From Gymnopilus junonius (lineage: Eukaryota; Basidiomycota; Agaricomycetes; Agaricales; Galerinaceae), in contig JADNYJ010000058.1 in the NCBI GenBank assembly GCA_015501075.1, positions 62,001 through 126,000 of the forward strand: a DNA stretch of 64,000 nt. Direction: 5' to 3'. Each line of letters begins with the position of its first letter. Within the stretch, counting starts at the first letter, position 1. Both the position numbers and the translations under genes were made by a program. Below the pieces are notes generated by a model. That model was not told where the DNA came from, did no database searches, and saw nothing but the letters and a program-made list of their open reading frames with translations. Positions 1-13,474 of this stretch are shown in pieces.

Positions 1-425
1 CTGGACATCGGACCTCGTTCCGAGAGCGTAAAGCAGGTTTCGCTAATGATCAATTCGAACAACATCACCGCTGAACAAGTCGGTGAAATTGCAGTGCAGT
101 TCCCGGCAGCCCAAGAACTCGGTATGAAAATGAGGAAGCTGGACGAGGTATACCTATTTTCTTACTTTGAAATATTATCTTACCTTCCTCGCTCATTCTT
201 TTTACGACCTAGAATTTTTTAACGCAAATAACAGCTTCAATTCATCACTTCAAGTCACTCAGACGGCTCATATTGAGCGCGAACGCTGTGGTATTTAAGC
301 GCTGGGAAGACCTCATCCAGGAGCACCTCGCAGTATGTTTCGAGAAGTGCAAAACTCTCTCGTATTTGATCTTTCCAGTAACGGAGAAAGACAGCATCAA
401 GTTTTATGTTTTCAGACGGCGGTAA
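1..425 (+). CDS. 3' end of an F-box/leucine-rich-repeat-like protein (partial)
   Basis: The window opens inside a coding exon read in frame 1 (1-147). It ends at a GT donor at 148, is followed by an intron to about 254 (acceptor TTCAAG), and a last exon runs 255-425 with a TAA stop. Both joins are phase 0. The visible about 105 residues contain alternating hydrophobic/polar segments such as LRRLILSANAV and CKTLSYLIFPV, the look of the leucine-rich tail of Agaricomycete F-box-type proteins. No catalytic motif is visible. The F-box itself would lie upstream of the window, so the family call is inference. The role would be substrate recognition in an SCF ubiquitin ligase if an F-box is present. 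Confidence 0.5.
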
Positions 426-1912
426 GCTCGTTAAAATATTCAAAGAATTGCGTCTCCTCGCTTATTGAAAAATCTCCATTGGCTATGCAGACCACGGCCG
501 GAAGGAGGGGGTCAGAGTGTTGAATATCTCCTTATTGAAAGATCAAGTCTCGTACAAGGGGGAATCCAATTGTATATGTAATGTTATTTAACTTGAATTG
601 AAGCCTCTTGAAAGTTGAACGTTGACATTGCCCTGCCAGCAGAAAAGTGCATAACCCCCAGAACGAGTCGTCTTACACTGAAAGCAGTTATTCCTTCATT
701 GGGACATCGCCGGTTTCGTATCTACCTACATACTCACATACCACTGGCTAATTAGATACATTATATATATACTCTACGTATACGTTCCCTTTTTCCCAAG
801 TGTTTGAGCTTTAAGCCAGGGAGAAAAAGGCATTGTATTTGTTATTAAGGGTATCTGCGATCTGTGAAGTTGTTGATTGAACATGGCAATATAGAATTTA
901 AATTTAGGAACCGAATAGAAATATTGGGAAGCCATTGCACCGAAGGTAGACAAGTGGCACCAGTATTCTGTGTTGGTGAAACCTGCATGCAAACTTCGTA
1001 GGGCTTTGCTGTCGAACTGAGCTCTGCTTCACTCCGCGCATCGTCTACTCAGAGGTATCATGAATGACGCCCTATTTTCTTTTGCCTCAGAAGTGCAGTT
1101 ACCGAAATCGATGCTCGGGTATTCATAAATCTTATTCGAGGTAAGACCAATATCAGGTTCTTTATATATAGAAGAAATAAATATTCATACCCAAGCATTC
1201 ACCTCCACCAGAACAGTGTTCTGTACGGTATGATTCGATCCAAGTCTTCCTCGTCAATTTAAGTATGTTTAATTTGGTTACTTAGTTGTGATAGCGCCCT
1301 CAGCGCCTGTCAGAACCAAGGCTGTTGTTTGGTTCAAGTTCTAGCATGTTCATCGTGACTTAGTACGCGACGTTATCACCCAGAGCGCCTTCGAAAGGGT
1401 AATCGTATGGCACCTTATTGTTCTTCGCATGTAGAGTACTTTAGTGCTTACTCACCACTGTGGCCGCCAAGTTGCCAACTCTCATGTGTTGTAATCAGAG
1501 AAAGAATCAATAAAATTCCGTTTGACCTCTGTCCACGAGGAGGCAAACGGATGAGGAACTAAAATACATGGTAGGTACTTATATATGTAGACTATGTGCT
1601 GGGAATAAAAAAGAACAATAAGGGTAGGTGGCGGCAGGAATGGACCATTACAAAATTAAAATGTACCTAACCGGAAGGCATGCTAAAAGCCCTCGCAATG
1701 ATGCATTGCGAATGCTCGCACAACTTCTCAATATTCCAACACCATGTTCCTCTAATTAAACGTACGTCCTGAGAGCAAAGTGTTGCTCAGATGTTTAAAC
1801 GAAGCCAATGACATGGTTGCCTCTGGTGAGATTAACAGAGCGGATAACGGGAAGGACATGTGCATAGTAATTAAAAAGGCAATCTGTGGCTGTGCGTGCA
1901 CGAAAACAGACT
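426..1912. other. Intergenic, no gene seen
   Basis: Reading frames here are short, overlap on opposite strands and show no family motif or consistent splice structure. The stretch is AT-rich with scattered short repeats. A weak copy of the GTTGAACGTTGA motif that recurs at 11483 and 15989 occurs near 613. Confidence 0.5.
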
Positions 1913-2625
1913 GAGAACGGGAGAGCTTCTGGTTCTTGGAAAGTGCGCCACACTTGTGCGCCATCAAAGTGCGGCGGCAAAAGCCGTAAGGTGGGTGCGC
2001 ATAGGCCAGCTAGCTGCCAGAAAGGGAAGTGTATCTAACAATAGATTTCCTTTAAGTTCCTACAGCACCTTAAATCGTAGGAGAAGGATTTTTAATGTTT
2101 GGATGACATGATATCATACACTCACTCTTACCCATTTGAAGAACTTACATGACTCTAAAAAAAGCCTTTGTAATTGACTTTTTTTCCGTAAGCTCGGTTA
2201 CCTTCATGTTGCAATCACATCACGCCCAGCCCAGAACTGGACGAGTTCTGATGTGTTCCGGGGCACCATCCTCGGGTCCGTGCTAAAAATATCTGGCTTT
2301 ACAGGCTTTACCGTAAATCTATCCAAATAACCCTACTTATTTTATTTGTATCAAGTCATAATTTATATTGAACTTACACGCCGGTTTCAGCATACAGAGA
2401 TCAAAATATAGCTGCATCATTTAAATATCAAGGCTATGTACAGTTTTATCCCCTCATGCAGAGGAAATACATTAGGCGTGAGGTCAGCCACGCGGGAACG
2501 CGAACTTGAGAGGGAGTGAGGAGGACGCGTTTGGCTCACGTGTAGCAAGTCGGGGTTTGCCGCCGCACGCACCGGCGCACAGGTGCGCCGCACTTTCCGA
2601 AATCCAGATTTACTGGAGAACGGGA
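1913..2625. mobile_element. Probable non-autonomous MULE-like element with 10-bp target-site duplication
   Basis: A perfect 10-bp direct repeat GAGAACGGGA (1913-1922 and 2616-2625) directly flanks a 693-bp segment. The ends of this segment (1923-1980 and, inverted, 2560-2615) are imperfect inverted repeats of about 58 bp sharing GGAAAGTGCG, TGTGCGCC and GTGCGGCGGCAAA blocks. Each terminal repeat also holds its own inner palindrome (GGCGCAC-n-GTGCGCC). A 9-10-bp duplication and long terminal inverted repeats are features of Mutator-like elements. No transposase reading frame lies inside, so it would be a MITE-type passenger mobilised in trans. The structure is seen directly; the superfamily is inferred from duplication length only. 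Confidence 0.65.
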
Positions 2626-3369
2626 CCACATAAACCAAAATAGAAGCATTCAAAAGCCAATTCAAGGCCTTTCTCTCTGTCGTTCTCTGTCCCTTTGGTG
2701 GTTACAGCGGCATACTGTCAATTCTTAGGTGACTATTCTTGATCATAAGCTACTCTCGGATGTCCATTGGAACCGGCGACTTCGTCTCAGAGTGTCTTGT
2801 GATCTTGCTTGCTTTGAACCTTGCAGCTGCCAACTTGCTGGAATTGGCGTTGAATATTCATTTATTTATATTTCATTCGTCGCACCCGAGAGCAAGAGAT
2901 CTTCAATATCAATATCCAGTCCCACAGATGTACATCAATGTTAACGAGAATATTGAAACTCCGCGGTTGAGATGTCAAGTGGTCGGTGGTTGTCGAACTA
3001 ACTTCTCTCATCGGGATTATCTCTCGCCTGAGGCCTTTTTCGACAACGCTTTGAAAAGGGTCTCATTCGTGCCATTCTTAGGCGCTTCAAACCTTATATG
3101 TAACTGGAATGAGAAGGACTGCCAACATGAAATACAACCTTAATTTCCGGACAAGGAGGTCGGCGACGCGAAATTCACTTTCGCCGTCCCTACAGTGCCA
3201 AAAGAACCCTCGCATGCCAGAAGTATAAGAACAGCTCCTAAACCTCGAAATTCTTCACCTTACCTTCCAAGATCCCCCTTCGTGAGATCACCTTGCCAGC
3301 CTCAAACACCTAGTTAGCATCATTCATCTCATTGTCTGGAACCTTGCTAAATCTTCCCATCCCACTACG
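2626..3369. other. Intergenic, no convincing gene
   Basis: A 134-codon frame at 2739-3143 has no recognisable domain, competes with overlapping frames, and I see no splice partners. It may hold the promoter of the cyanovirin-N gene starting at 3370. Confidence 0.4.
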
Positions 3370-3768
3370 ATGCGTTTCTCAGAATTAACCGAAAAAATCG
3401 CCATGACCTATGGCCACCTCTCCGCTCTGCAACAAAACCAGACAATGAGACGGTTGTCCTATCTTCATTTCCCCTCGACAACTTTATTGGCAATGTAGAC
3501 GACCAACTGAAATGGGGGGCGCGAGGCTTCAGCCACGCTGCGGAAGATGTCAACGTCATTAACGGTGATTTGCTCGTCGCTAAACTCAAGAACCAAGCCG
3601 GCGAGTTGGTCGATAGCACGCTTGACCTCGACCAGTACATTCAGAACATCAATGGTGTTCTAGAGGCTATTCCGTTAGTTGTCTCTCCTCTCTATCTCGT
3701 AGTCATTGACCCAAGGGTGTCCTTTCGATGACGACAGGAAGGCAACCTCACGTATCCTCACTCACTAG
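3370..3768 (+). CDS. Cyanovirin-N homology (CVNH) lectin, with apparent frameshift
   Basis: The frame starts at ATG 3370 (MRFSELTEKIA), continues after a one-base frame change near 3434-3437 and runs to a GT donor at 3674. A 64-bp intron to 3737 and a short last exon ending TAG at 3768 follow. After the shift, segments typical of CVNH proteins are seen: PDNETV, LDNFIGNVDDQLKWG, LLVAKLKNQAGE and LDQYIQNINGVLEAI. These are the two internal sub-repeats of the fold, together about 110 residues, the usual size for a single-domain fungal CVNH protein. CVNH domains bind mannose-rich glycans. No signal peptide is visible. Adding one A to the AAAA run restores a continuous frame, so this is either a sequencing contraction or a young pseudogene. 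Confidence 0.8.
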
Positions 3769-5263
3769 CGCCGCATGGGGAAGTTCCGTATCTCGCTCGT
3801 AACTTCACTGCTCTCAGAGTGCTCCTGTCTAGCTAAGATGTCTGTGTAATCTGTATATTTGTATGCCTTTTGTTCCGTCGGAGAGATCAAAAAAATGGAC
3901 TGCGGTGGACACTCACTGAAAGAAAAAAATTGGAAATACACTGAAAGCAGTCACTCTTCCTTCGTTGGGTCTCAGAGTCGTGCTAGCTAATCATTTTCCA
4001 CCAAGTGCTTGTGCCCGTGCCCACATCTCCAAACCACGGCGGAAATTTCAATTTTAATTACGGAGAACAGCCTGAGCAGTGATCGACAGCTGAACGGTAG
4101 TACTGGTAAGTAGATAAAATGTGACACAGATATACGACAGACAAGCTTTGAGTTTGAGTTTGACTTTGGAGTAACGACGGATGTAGATACTAGAGTAGGT
4201 TGGAAGTACAAGTAATAAAAGAATTCAGGGGGAATTTGAAGGATCCTAGGAGAAAAAGGCGATAGCAGCTGAAAGGACCAATAACACAACAGGTACCACA
4301 TATGTATGTATGTATGTAAAGTGAGAGAATGTACAGTGTACAAAGTTAAAGAAAAGGAACAACAACAGAAGTAAAAGCAAAAGCCCAATTCGACTCGGAA
4401 GATATCAGAAATAAGAGAAGAGAAGAAGGTTATGCATATGTATATAGTATAAGTCAAGAGATGGTGCGAAACTACAACAATAAACAAAATGAGAAAGTAA
4501 CGATCGACGATGTAAAGAATGAAGAGAGAATGAGTGAGTGCATCCAGAAGTCCGAAGTAAACATTTGAAGCGAGGAATAAGGGCTAGAGGTTTCTTGAGT
4601 GTTAGTGTTAGTCCGTGCATATGTTGAGATTGAAGTGTTGGAAATGGAAGGGAATGTTGTCAGGCAAAGGTATCGACGAGTGGAGGAGAAGGAGGGGAAG
4701 ATAGATGGTGGGGAATGATAGAGTAAGCGAGCGAGTAGGATAAAGCAGAGGTAAGCAGGGTCAGGGCGAGCGAGATAGAAATCGATGACAGGACGAAGAA
4801 GCACTGCGTTGCTAGCGCACACGCCAGCAGCACGTAGAAAGAGAAATAGCATGATTACGCCCGAGTCCAGTCAGGCGGGGTCCAGTCAGCTGTGAATTGA
4901 GCGAGACAGTGAGAGAAGGAGTAAATGGAGGAGGAAGAGGAAGCAGCCCCTGCCACGCAGAACTAGCGCGTGGTGCTTTAAATACAAGAGGGTTAACTAG
5001 CAGGAAGAAGATCTATGATCCTCCGCCTGTATACCAATCAGTGCGTCCTTGGACCAGCCAGAATGGAGGAAAGGATGGCTAAATTCGCGCCACGATGAAG
5101 AGTACGGGATACAATCCCAGTCCAGCCCAGTCAGCTTTCGTTCGCATCTTCTTCTTCGTCCACACCAGCAGTTCACAGAACGATCATAGGTCTCAATGCC
5201 CCGTCCCGTCCTTCCCAATTCTCCCTACGTTTGGACGTCCGTCCAAGGTTCTTCCTACCCCAC
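3769..5263. other. Intergenic, no gene seen
   Basis: Between the CVNH gene and the stop of the convergent MAPKK gene. The long minus-strand frames (3987-4487, 4472-4852) are Ser/Leu/Tyr-rich low-complexity translations of purine-rich DNA with no motif. A (TATG)n-like microsatellite sits near 4302-4318. Confidence 0.5.
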
Positions 5264-7058
<1,795 letters not shown>

Positions 7059-8349
7059 CTCTCTTGGTGGCGGGGACTAAGAGTGAGCCAGTCAAGTCCG
7101 AGTGCTTTAAATTCACAGCGGTCCCACTACTCTAATTTTATTATTACACCGAGGCAAATCTCATTCTCGTTGATCATCGATCCGAAACTCCTTCCGCCCT
7201 TTGCCTGTCCATATCATCGCCATCTTCCATCACCATCTGTTCTTCTTGCCTTGCCCTATGCACTGCTTACCCAACAGCGCCCATGCCCCGTTTTTGTCCC
7301 CAGGCCTCGTCTCTATGGGAATTCCCCTCTTACCGAGATGCCCTGCCTGTCATGCTGCCTGTCATCCCCTCATCATGAGGCTCCTTGAAATATTCTTTCA
7401 CTCAAATGCTTTTCAATCATAATCATGATCACGGGCCTAGCCTGCGTTGATCCCCGTCTTCCTGGTTCTTTCTCTTTCCGTTAGGATCGTCCTATCTCCT
7501 TGGCATGCATTTTCAGTGTTAGCTGACGGTCCTCATCAACTGCACATCAAGTAATTTGGACCGAATCAGCGCGCGCTAGCCACCACTCCACCACCTACTG
7601 TGCTTTGCGCCTTCATTAATTTCTCTCTCTCCTTAATTTCCGGACAACGCCCAATAATGGGTAAATACTACCCATGCCCTCGGAAGACTAACTCCTACGC
7701 GCGACACAGCACTCCTTCCGGGCATCATCACCCTTTTCTCCTTCCCGTCACCCCAAGCATCACCCTACGCCTACGCCATTACCTCGGGTTGATCCCTATC
7801 CAGCCCTCCTATCCGTAGCCTGCGCTTGTCTCCTCACTCTCCAAGAAGATGATCAGCAGGCTCCTCCCTATACGAGATACGAGTAATACACGCACGTCCT
7901 GATAGATCATTCACTGGACGGGCTCAACGAACGACGTGTCAATGATCCGTGGCCCGCTACTCTATCTTGTGCAGCTCTGCACGTATGTATGTCCAAGGAG
8001 ATGCAGATGCCCGCGTCATTCTTTACACGACGGATTCGGAGATATCGTACGGGCACGTCACGGTCGCGGTAGTCTAAAACCTTTCCTATTTCTGCGAATC
8101 TACGAGCGATCTTTCATCTTTCTCCGTCAAAGACATAATGCGCCTCGTGTCTCCTGAAACAACGAATCTTCTAAGCAAATGCCATGGAGGTACGTACGTA
8201 CGTGCTTTCTTGGGGGTTGCGTCGTATTTTTTTTACTGACTCCGCGGCGACGGAGGGCCCTTCCATGCACAGTGTCAAGCCTCGACGAGTCGAGCTCGAT
8301 TAAAGAGGACCGCATCTCAGTTGGCACCGCAGTCTGCTCTATCATACCG
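7059..8349. other. Intergenic upstream of the MAPKK gene
   Basis: Pyrimidine-rich DNA in the first several hundred bases likely contains the MAPKK promoter on the minus strand. Small frames at 7083-7388 and 7600-7818 are compositional and have no motif. A (TACG)n stretch lies near 8191-8203. Confidence 0.45.
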
Positions 8350-9520
8350 CAGCTTGACAAGTCTGACGCTCGCTCTGTGTCTCTTTTTCTTGTTCCGAAA
8401 TCCGCCTGGCCTCGTGCGGGTGGGCCTGCGGGCTGTGGGTCCATCAGTGAAGGCTTCTTTTCCTGCAGGCAGTAGCAGAAAATAACGTTTCTCAATTATC
8501 CACTGATCGTCGCAAATTTTGAAATAGCTGCCCCCCTTCATTGTCATCAGATTTACATGTGCTTTTCAGACCTTCGAAATTCGAATGTTTAAATTTAACC
8601 TCTGCATGCAGATTTTTTTTTGTTTTTCATTCGAGAGTCGATATGTTGGCACGTAGCGCAGAGTTTCTATTATTATGTTTTTCCTGGAGATCTTTCTCTA
8701 TGAATAACAAGACCTCCAACTGGGATTTAAACATCAAGGAGATGCGCGCCAATAGAACCCGCACGGGCATCTACGCCCACTGTTCAGTTCGTTTAACATA
8801 CTATGTAGTAAGCGATCAGTCGAGCTCATATGTACAGAAAACGCACTTGACAAATCGCACAGCCTGCTCTCTTTGACTTTTCTCTGCTAGTCCTTGTAAA
8901 TATAAATTCCTCCCGGGGGCTATAGGTTCATATGCATCACCGAGCTTCTTTCCATGTGTACAGACTCCGGATAAGTAATTACTTCCCTCTCGAATCTCAT
9001 TATCCAGCTGCCTTTCGATGCCCATTCACACGAGCCTTTCAATCTTCGAATTCGAATGTTTATATTTAACCTACAATGTACATATCTGTTCTTTGTTCTA
9101 GCGGCGATATGTACAGAATCTCTCCCAGTCTTACATACATATTATTTTTTTTTCCTCTCGCGCCTGAAGATCCTTCTCTCTTTCCATGGGGAAATTGAAC
9201 AACAAAGATCTCTGTTGAACTGGAGAGTCATATATTTAGAAACTTGAGTAGCAAGCGCGAGTTGGAGACTTGGAGTAGATACTGCTACTAATGGACCGGT
9301 ACCGCGTGCAGGCCATCTACTTATGCGCACTGTCAAAAATTCATTTTAAGTGACCAGTTGAGTCATTGGACACGCTTGGCAATCCGCACAGCATAGTCAA
9401 TTCTTTATAAGGTGAGGGCCGTGGACCTGCACATGTGGGTCCATCAGTTGAAACTACCTTCCTTTCACTACCAATCCATACTTCATTTTCGTTCGAGTAT
9501 TTTAAATTTACAGCCTGTGA
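8350..9520. repeat. Diverged tandem repeat, about 490-520-bp period
   Basis: Several landmarks recur in the same order. CTTGACAAGTCTGACG at about 8356, CTTGACAAATCGCACAG at about 8846 and CTTGGCAATCCGCACAG at about 9368 are spaced 490 and 520 bp apart. TTCGAATGTTT-A/T-A-A/T-ATTTAACC occurs near 8580 and 9050, with a weaker relative near 9503. GTGGGTCCATCAGT occurs near 8440 and 9438. No coding potential is conserved between copies. This is best read as a non-coding sequence duplicated in tandem two to three times and now strongly diverged. Confidence 0.55.
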
Positions 9521-11918
9521 CTCTTTTCCGCTTCATCATATCTAGCGCCCTCTGCGCACGGGGGGGTGTCCCATCTTACCTGAGATGTTGATCACGAAGC
9601 AGGTACGCTGTGTCAATTTTGGGAAAAAGGGTCTTTGTTTATAAGCTTGATAAATCCTGAGTCCTGTCAGTTGTTCGACCGCCGACACCGGTACCGGTAC
9701 CGGTCATGTCCATCAGCAGGGGTCTATAAATTTCGTGAGTGCTTATGTACCCCCTGTACATACAGTATTTATACATAATACTATTCTTCCATGGACATGG
9801 GAAGCTGTTCCGTCGGAACTTGTAATTGGCTGATAGTGAGAGGTATTAATAGCCAGCCAGAGCAGCCTGAGGGAATTCGCAGGTAAGTAGATAGATCCCA
9901 AAGTCGATGGTCCGGCTACTGGGGCCAGATTTTCAATCTGTTGAATGATGTCAGTAGTACTATGGTTGGAATGGTGCACCCAAGCCACATTTTGAATGGG
10001 TCCCTGAAGCCATGGGAATTTAAGCTATAGTCTCTCCAGTCTTGGGTTGTGTGATAGGGCTGGAAAATATAGGTAGAGATATGATCTGAGCTATGTAAGG
10101 TACGTGTCAAGCATGGAGGCAAAGCGGTTGGATGATTGGGTGTTACATAGTATGTGAGTACCATGTCGTGGTTTTTGATCCTATCTATTATGATACCGCC
10201 GAGAGTCCATGTTTCATGAAAATAACGACTATGTATATACATACTTGACTACCTGTTGTATTTGAATGGACTCGGTCAATGGTCATTACCAATTATTAAC
10301 CCAAATTGCCCACGGTCGAGTTACTATACCACTACTAGCAAGCTAGCAGCACCTACCTGAGGCTTGTAGTTGTCATGGCTCGTCGCTATGGGCGCTTGAA
10401 AATAAATAATAAATATTGCTACCGATTGCCTTGAGAACGGCAGCAATACAAATAAAGGTACGAGCAAAGTAATTGGTACCAAGGTGCCACCTCTGTTCGG
10501 CCAGGCACGGCAGGCTCTAAATGATGAGACGATCAGGTCAATCAAAGCCCCAGATTCCTTCTACGGTAATGTGCGCCACATTGACTCGCGGGAGCGGCAC
10601 TCGAGCTGAGTCAAGGCTGCAACCTCAACTGGTTCTGAATTTGGTTGCTTCCGAGAATAAACCCCCTCACAGTAGCGATCAGTCGCAAGTGCTCATGGAG
10701 ACTGCAGACACAATCTTACCTTGTTGCTCACCCAAGATCTCGAACTTGAAACTTTTTAATGCTTTGGAGAGAGCATGGAAAGTTCAATATCAGGACAATA
10801 CCATGTAAGTAACATGAAACGGCCATCTGGATTCTGAATTCTGGACTCATCATTGACGTAGAAATTTTCAGTGGATATCATCGGGAGCCTCCTTTCCGCA
10901 TACTGAAGAAAGCCCGACGCAGTTGTCGGCAAAGCGTAATGTATCTTTTACACGGAGGTGAACATTGAAAGGACCGCGATTGGGGAGGCAGAATCTAGAT
11001 AGAGCATCAGTCAACGGTCGGTAGCGAAAATTTTCGTTTGATTTTGGAAGAGTCAAGACGAGGCGGTGAAAATGATATCATTGTCCAGCCCACCCTAACT
11101 TTCGAACAAAGGTTGCCGGCACGGAGTACTAAGCCTTTCAGGGACCTCTTTTAAAAAAGAAAAAACTACTCCAGTCATTCCCTCAATGTTTCCGACAAAT
11201 CCGGTGGCAGGTCCAAGGAAAGCTCCGAGAACGCTGGACGGGCCCGGCGAGCCAGGGTATCTCATATACGCACTGCGGCATGAGAAGGTGAGTGCGGCTT
11301 CTTGAAATTTGAAGAGACTCTTCGAGATGGGATAGTCCCATCGTATGTTGAGCTTGGGATCAAGTGCGGGCAGCCATGGGCGAGTCGTGTGAGCGGAGAA
11401 GCACCGCAATTGACCAGAGAGCTGGGAAATTTCCCGGGGTGTCTTTTCTCGACAAGTCCCATGCCTCGAGAAGGACTGGCATGGGGTTGAACGTTGAACG
11501 TCCGAATAACGTTGGCGAGAAACCAAACGTCGGAATTTGAATTATGCAACGACCACGTTTTCGTCCTGGACCACCATCTCCATCCATCAACGGTCAATTT
11601 TCTATCAACAAATAATGGCAGAACGTCGAACGAACTCTACGTCATATAAAGAGCTTGATGCTATCAAATTATAGTTGGCTAGAGCCGACCCTTGGGCTGA
11701 TACGGAACTGAAATGGAGTTTGGTGGCGAGAGAAAACTTTCCACGCTTTCAAGGGTACTGGCCACCACGTTGGAAACGTGAGTTTCATCTTAAAAACCGG
11801 GGTCGAGGGGCGACTGTCATGAGCCGTACTCCTTCTGTTCATTAACCCTTTGGATTTGACAATTCGACCCCGGCTCCACTCCACAGTGTATTCACCGGAA
11901 TCACAATTTTTGACTACG
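9521..11918. other. Intergenic, no convincing gene
   Basis: Frames of 70-140 codons occur on both strands (9916-10242 minus, 11095-11597 minus, 10521-10808 plus), but none carries a recognisable domain or coherent splice pattern. An 18-bp palindrome of three ACCGGT units is at 9687-9704. A 19-bp motif shared with the reductase promoter is at 11483-11501. The minus frame 11095-11290 looks mildly protein-like (PGPSSVLGAFLGPATGF) and could be a gene remnant. Confidence 0.35.
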
Positions 11919-13474
11919 ATGTTGTGCGCCAGATGCAGCTCGAGTGTCCAAGACCCAGTCGACATTCCAGAGTTGGAACGTGAGGTTTCTGAATCGTTAC
12001 TTCACCTTGTAAGTCAGTTCGGTCGCTGTCACTCATGAGCTATTCTTATGCCTTCTTTGGATCTTAGGAAACTGCAGCAAGCCTAGAAGCAGAGATGATT
12101 CGAGTAGAGAAAACAATAGAGAGCCTCAGTCAACGGCGGACTATACTGAGAAGAAAGATCAACGCTCTGTCGCTCACCGCACAACTCCCTCCTGAAATCC
12201 TCATAGAGATATTTCGACTCGTATCCCACTCCCCGTCAGAAACGACCGAACGACATATTCCTCTATTTTTCGGTGGAGTCTGCAAAGAATGGCGGGATAT
12301 TGCCTGGTCGACGCCCCTCCTCTGGAACACGGTGTCCCTCCACGTGTCGCGCAAGACACATGGCTCACAGGTTCATCTTCTTCGAGATTGGCTGCTCCGT
12401 GCTCAAGAATCGCCTCTTCATATCAAGCTGACGACCGACGACGAGCACGAATCTATTTTTTGTTCTCTTCGAGCCATCATGGATGTTTTGGTCACGCGAT
12501 CTATGTATTGGCATAGTTTGGATTGTCTTCTTCCACCACAGTGCCACGATGTTCTGAAAGACAGCCAGTTTCCTATGCTGACATCGGTATGCATACGCCC
12601 ACCCAAGGGCACGATTTCTACATTCAGCGAGCCTCCCGACATGTTTCTCTCCGCACCTAAGCTCCTCGATGTTGATTTGTCGGGATACAACTTTGCTGCC
12701 ATGGTTCTACCCTGGGAACAGCTCCGAAAATTCAAAACGCAATTCTTGACCGTCGGCGAATGCCTCAAGGTTTGTCGCCGATCTCCAAATCTCAAGGAAT
12801 GCCACCTCGAAAGTGTATATTCCCCTGACCTCCTCTCCTCACCAACTCTCAATCCGCTTCACTGCGAGCTGGAATACCTTGATGTCACGCTCATCAAAGG
12901 CGCAGCTATAACTCTTCTTGATAATATTACACTTCCCTCGCTACGCGACTTGCGCATTCATTATAGCGGACCCAATGGATTCCTTCTCTCGGCCATCAGC
13001 TCACTCGTTGTGAGGTCTTCGTGCAATCTTCAACGACTGCATATTCGGAAACAGCATTTCCTCGATGACGATCTCATCCCCTGCCTCGAAGCAATACCTT
13101 CACTGTCCGATCTTCATTTAGCGGCCATCTCAGATACTTCAATAGGACTCACACAAAGGCTCGTGGAGGTGCTCCATCCTTCGTACCAATCTGGTCATCC
13201 TCTCCTACCAAACCTCAGATCCTTCGAGTTCCATGGTCCTGTTTCTGCCGACTTGCAATCTGTTGGGGCAATGTTATCTGCTAGATGGCATGAAAAGAGG
13301 ATAGACTTGACTTCAGAACCAAACACTTCGCCAATTGCTCAATTGGCAAAAGTTCAAATCATTTTCCCGATGCAGGGCGACTTGACTGATGAATTCCTAG
13401 AAGAGGTTTCAAGGTTATCAGGAGAAGGGATGGTACTCGTCTTTGGTGTCGCAAACAATGACTTCCTAGTTTAG
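11919..13474 (+). CDS. F-box protein with coiled-coil N-terminus
   Basis: Exon 1 is 11919-12008 (start MLCARCSSS), the 59-bp GTAAGT...TTAG intron is 12009-12067, and exon 2 is 12068-13474. The join is phase 0 and the product is 498 residues. The first about 55 residues form a charged heptad-like coil (EAEMIRVEKTIESLSQRR), followed by an F-box-like core LPPEILIEIFRLVS and CKEWRDIAWSTPLLWNTVSL, the standard N-terminal layout of the large Agaricomycete F-box family. The rest is leucine-rich (LRDLRIHYSG, LQRLHIRKQ, LSDLHLAAIS), consistent with degenerate LRRs. The expected role is an SCF substrate adaptor; the substrate is unknown. The frame is intact. Confidence 0.85.

Noticed and set aside
2739..3143. 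134-codon plus-strand frame
   Set aside because: No family resemblance, and overlapping frames are equally long; not called a gene.
3987..4852. Minus-strand frames of 126-166 codons
   Set aside because: Low-complexity Ser/Leu/Tyr sequence without motif, start context or introns.
11095..11597. Possible minus-strand gene upstream of the F-box gene
   Set aside because: Only a short piece looks protein-like, frames conflict, and no family could be named; left as intergenic with a note.
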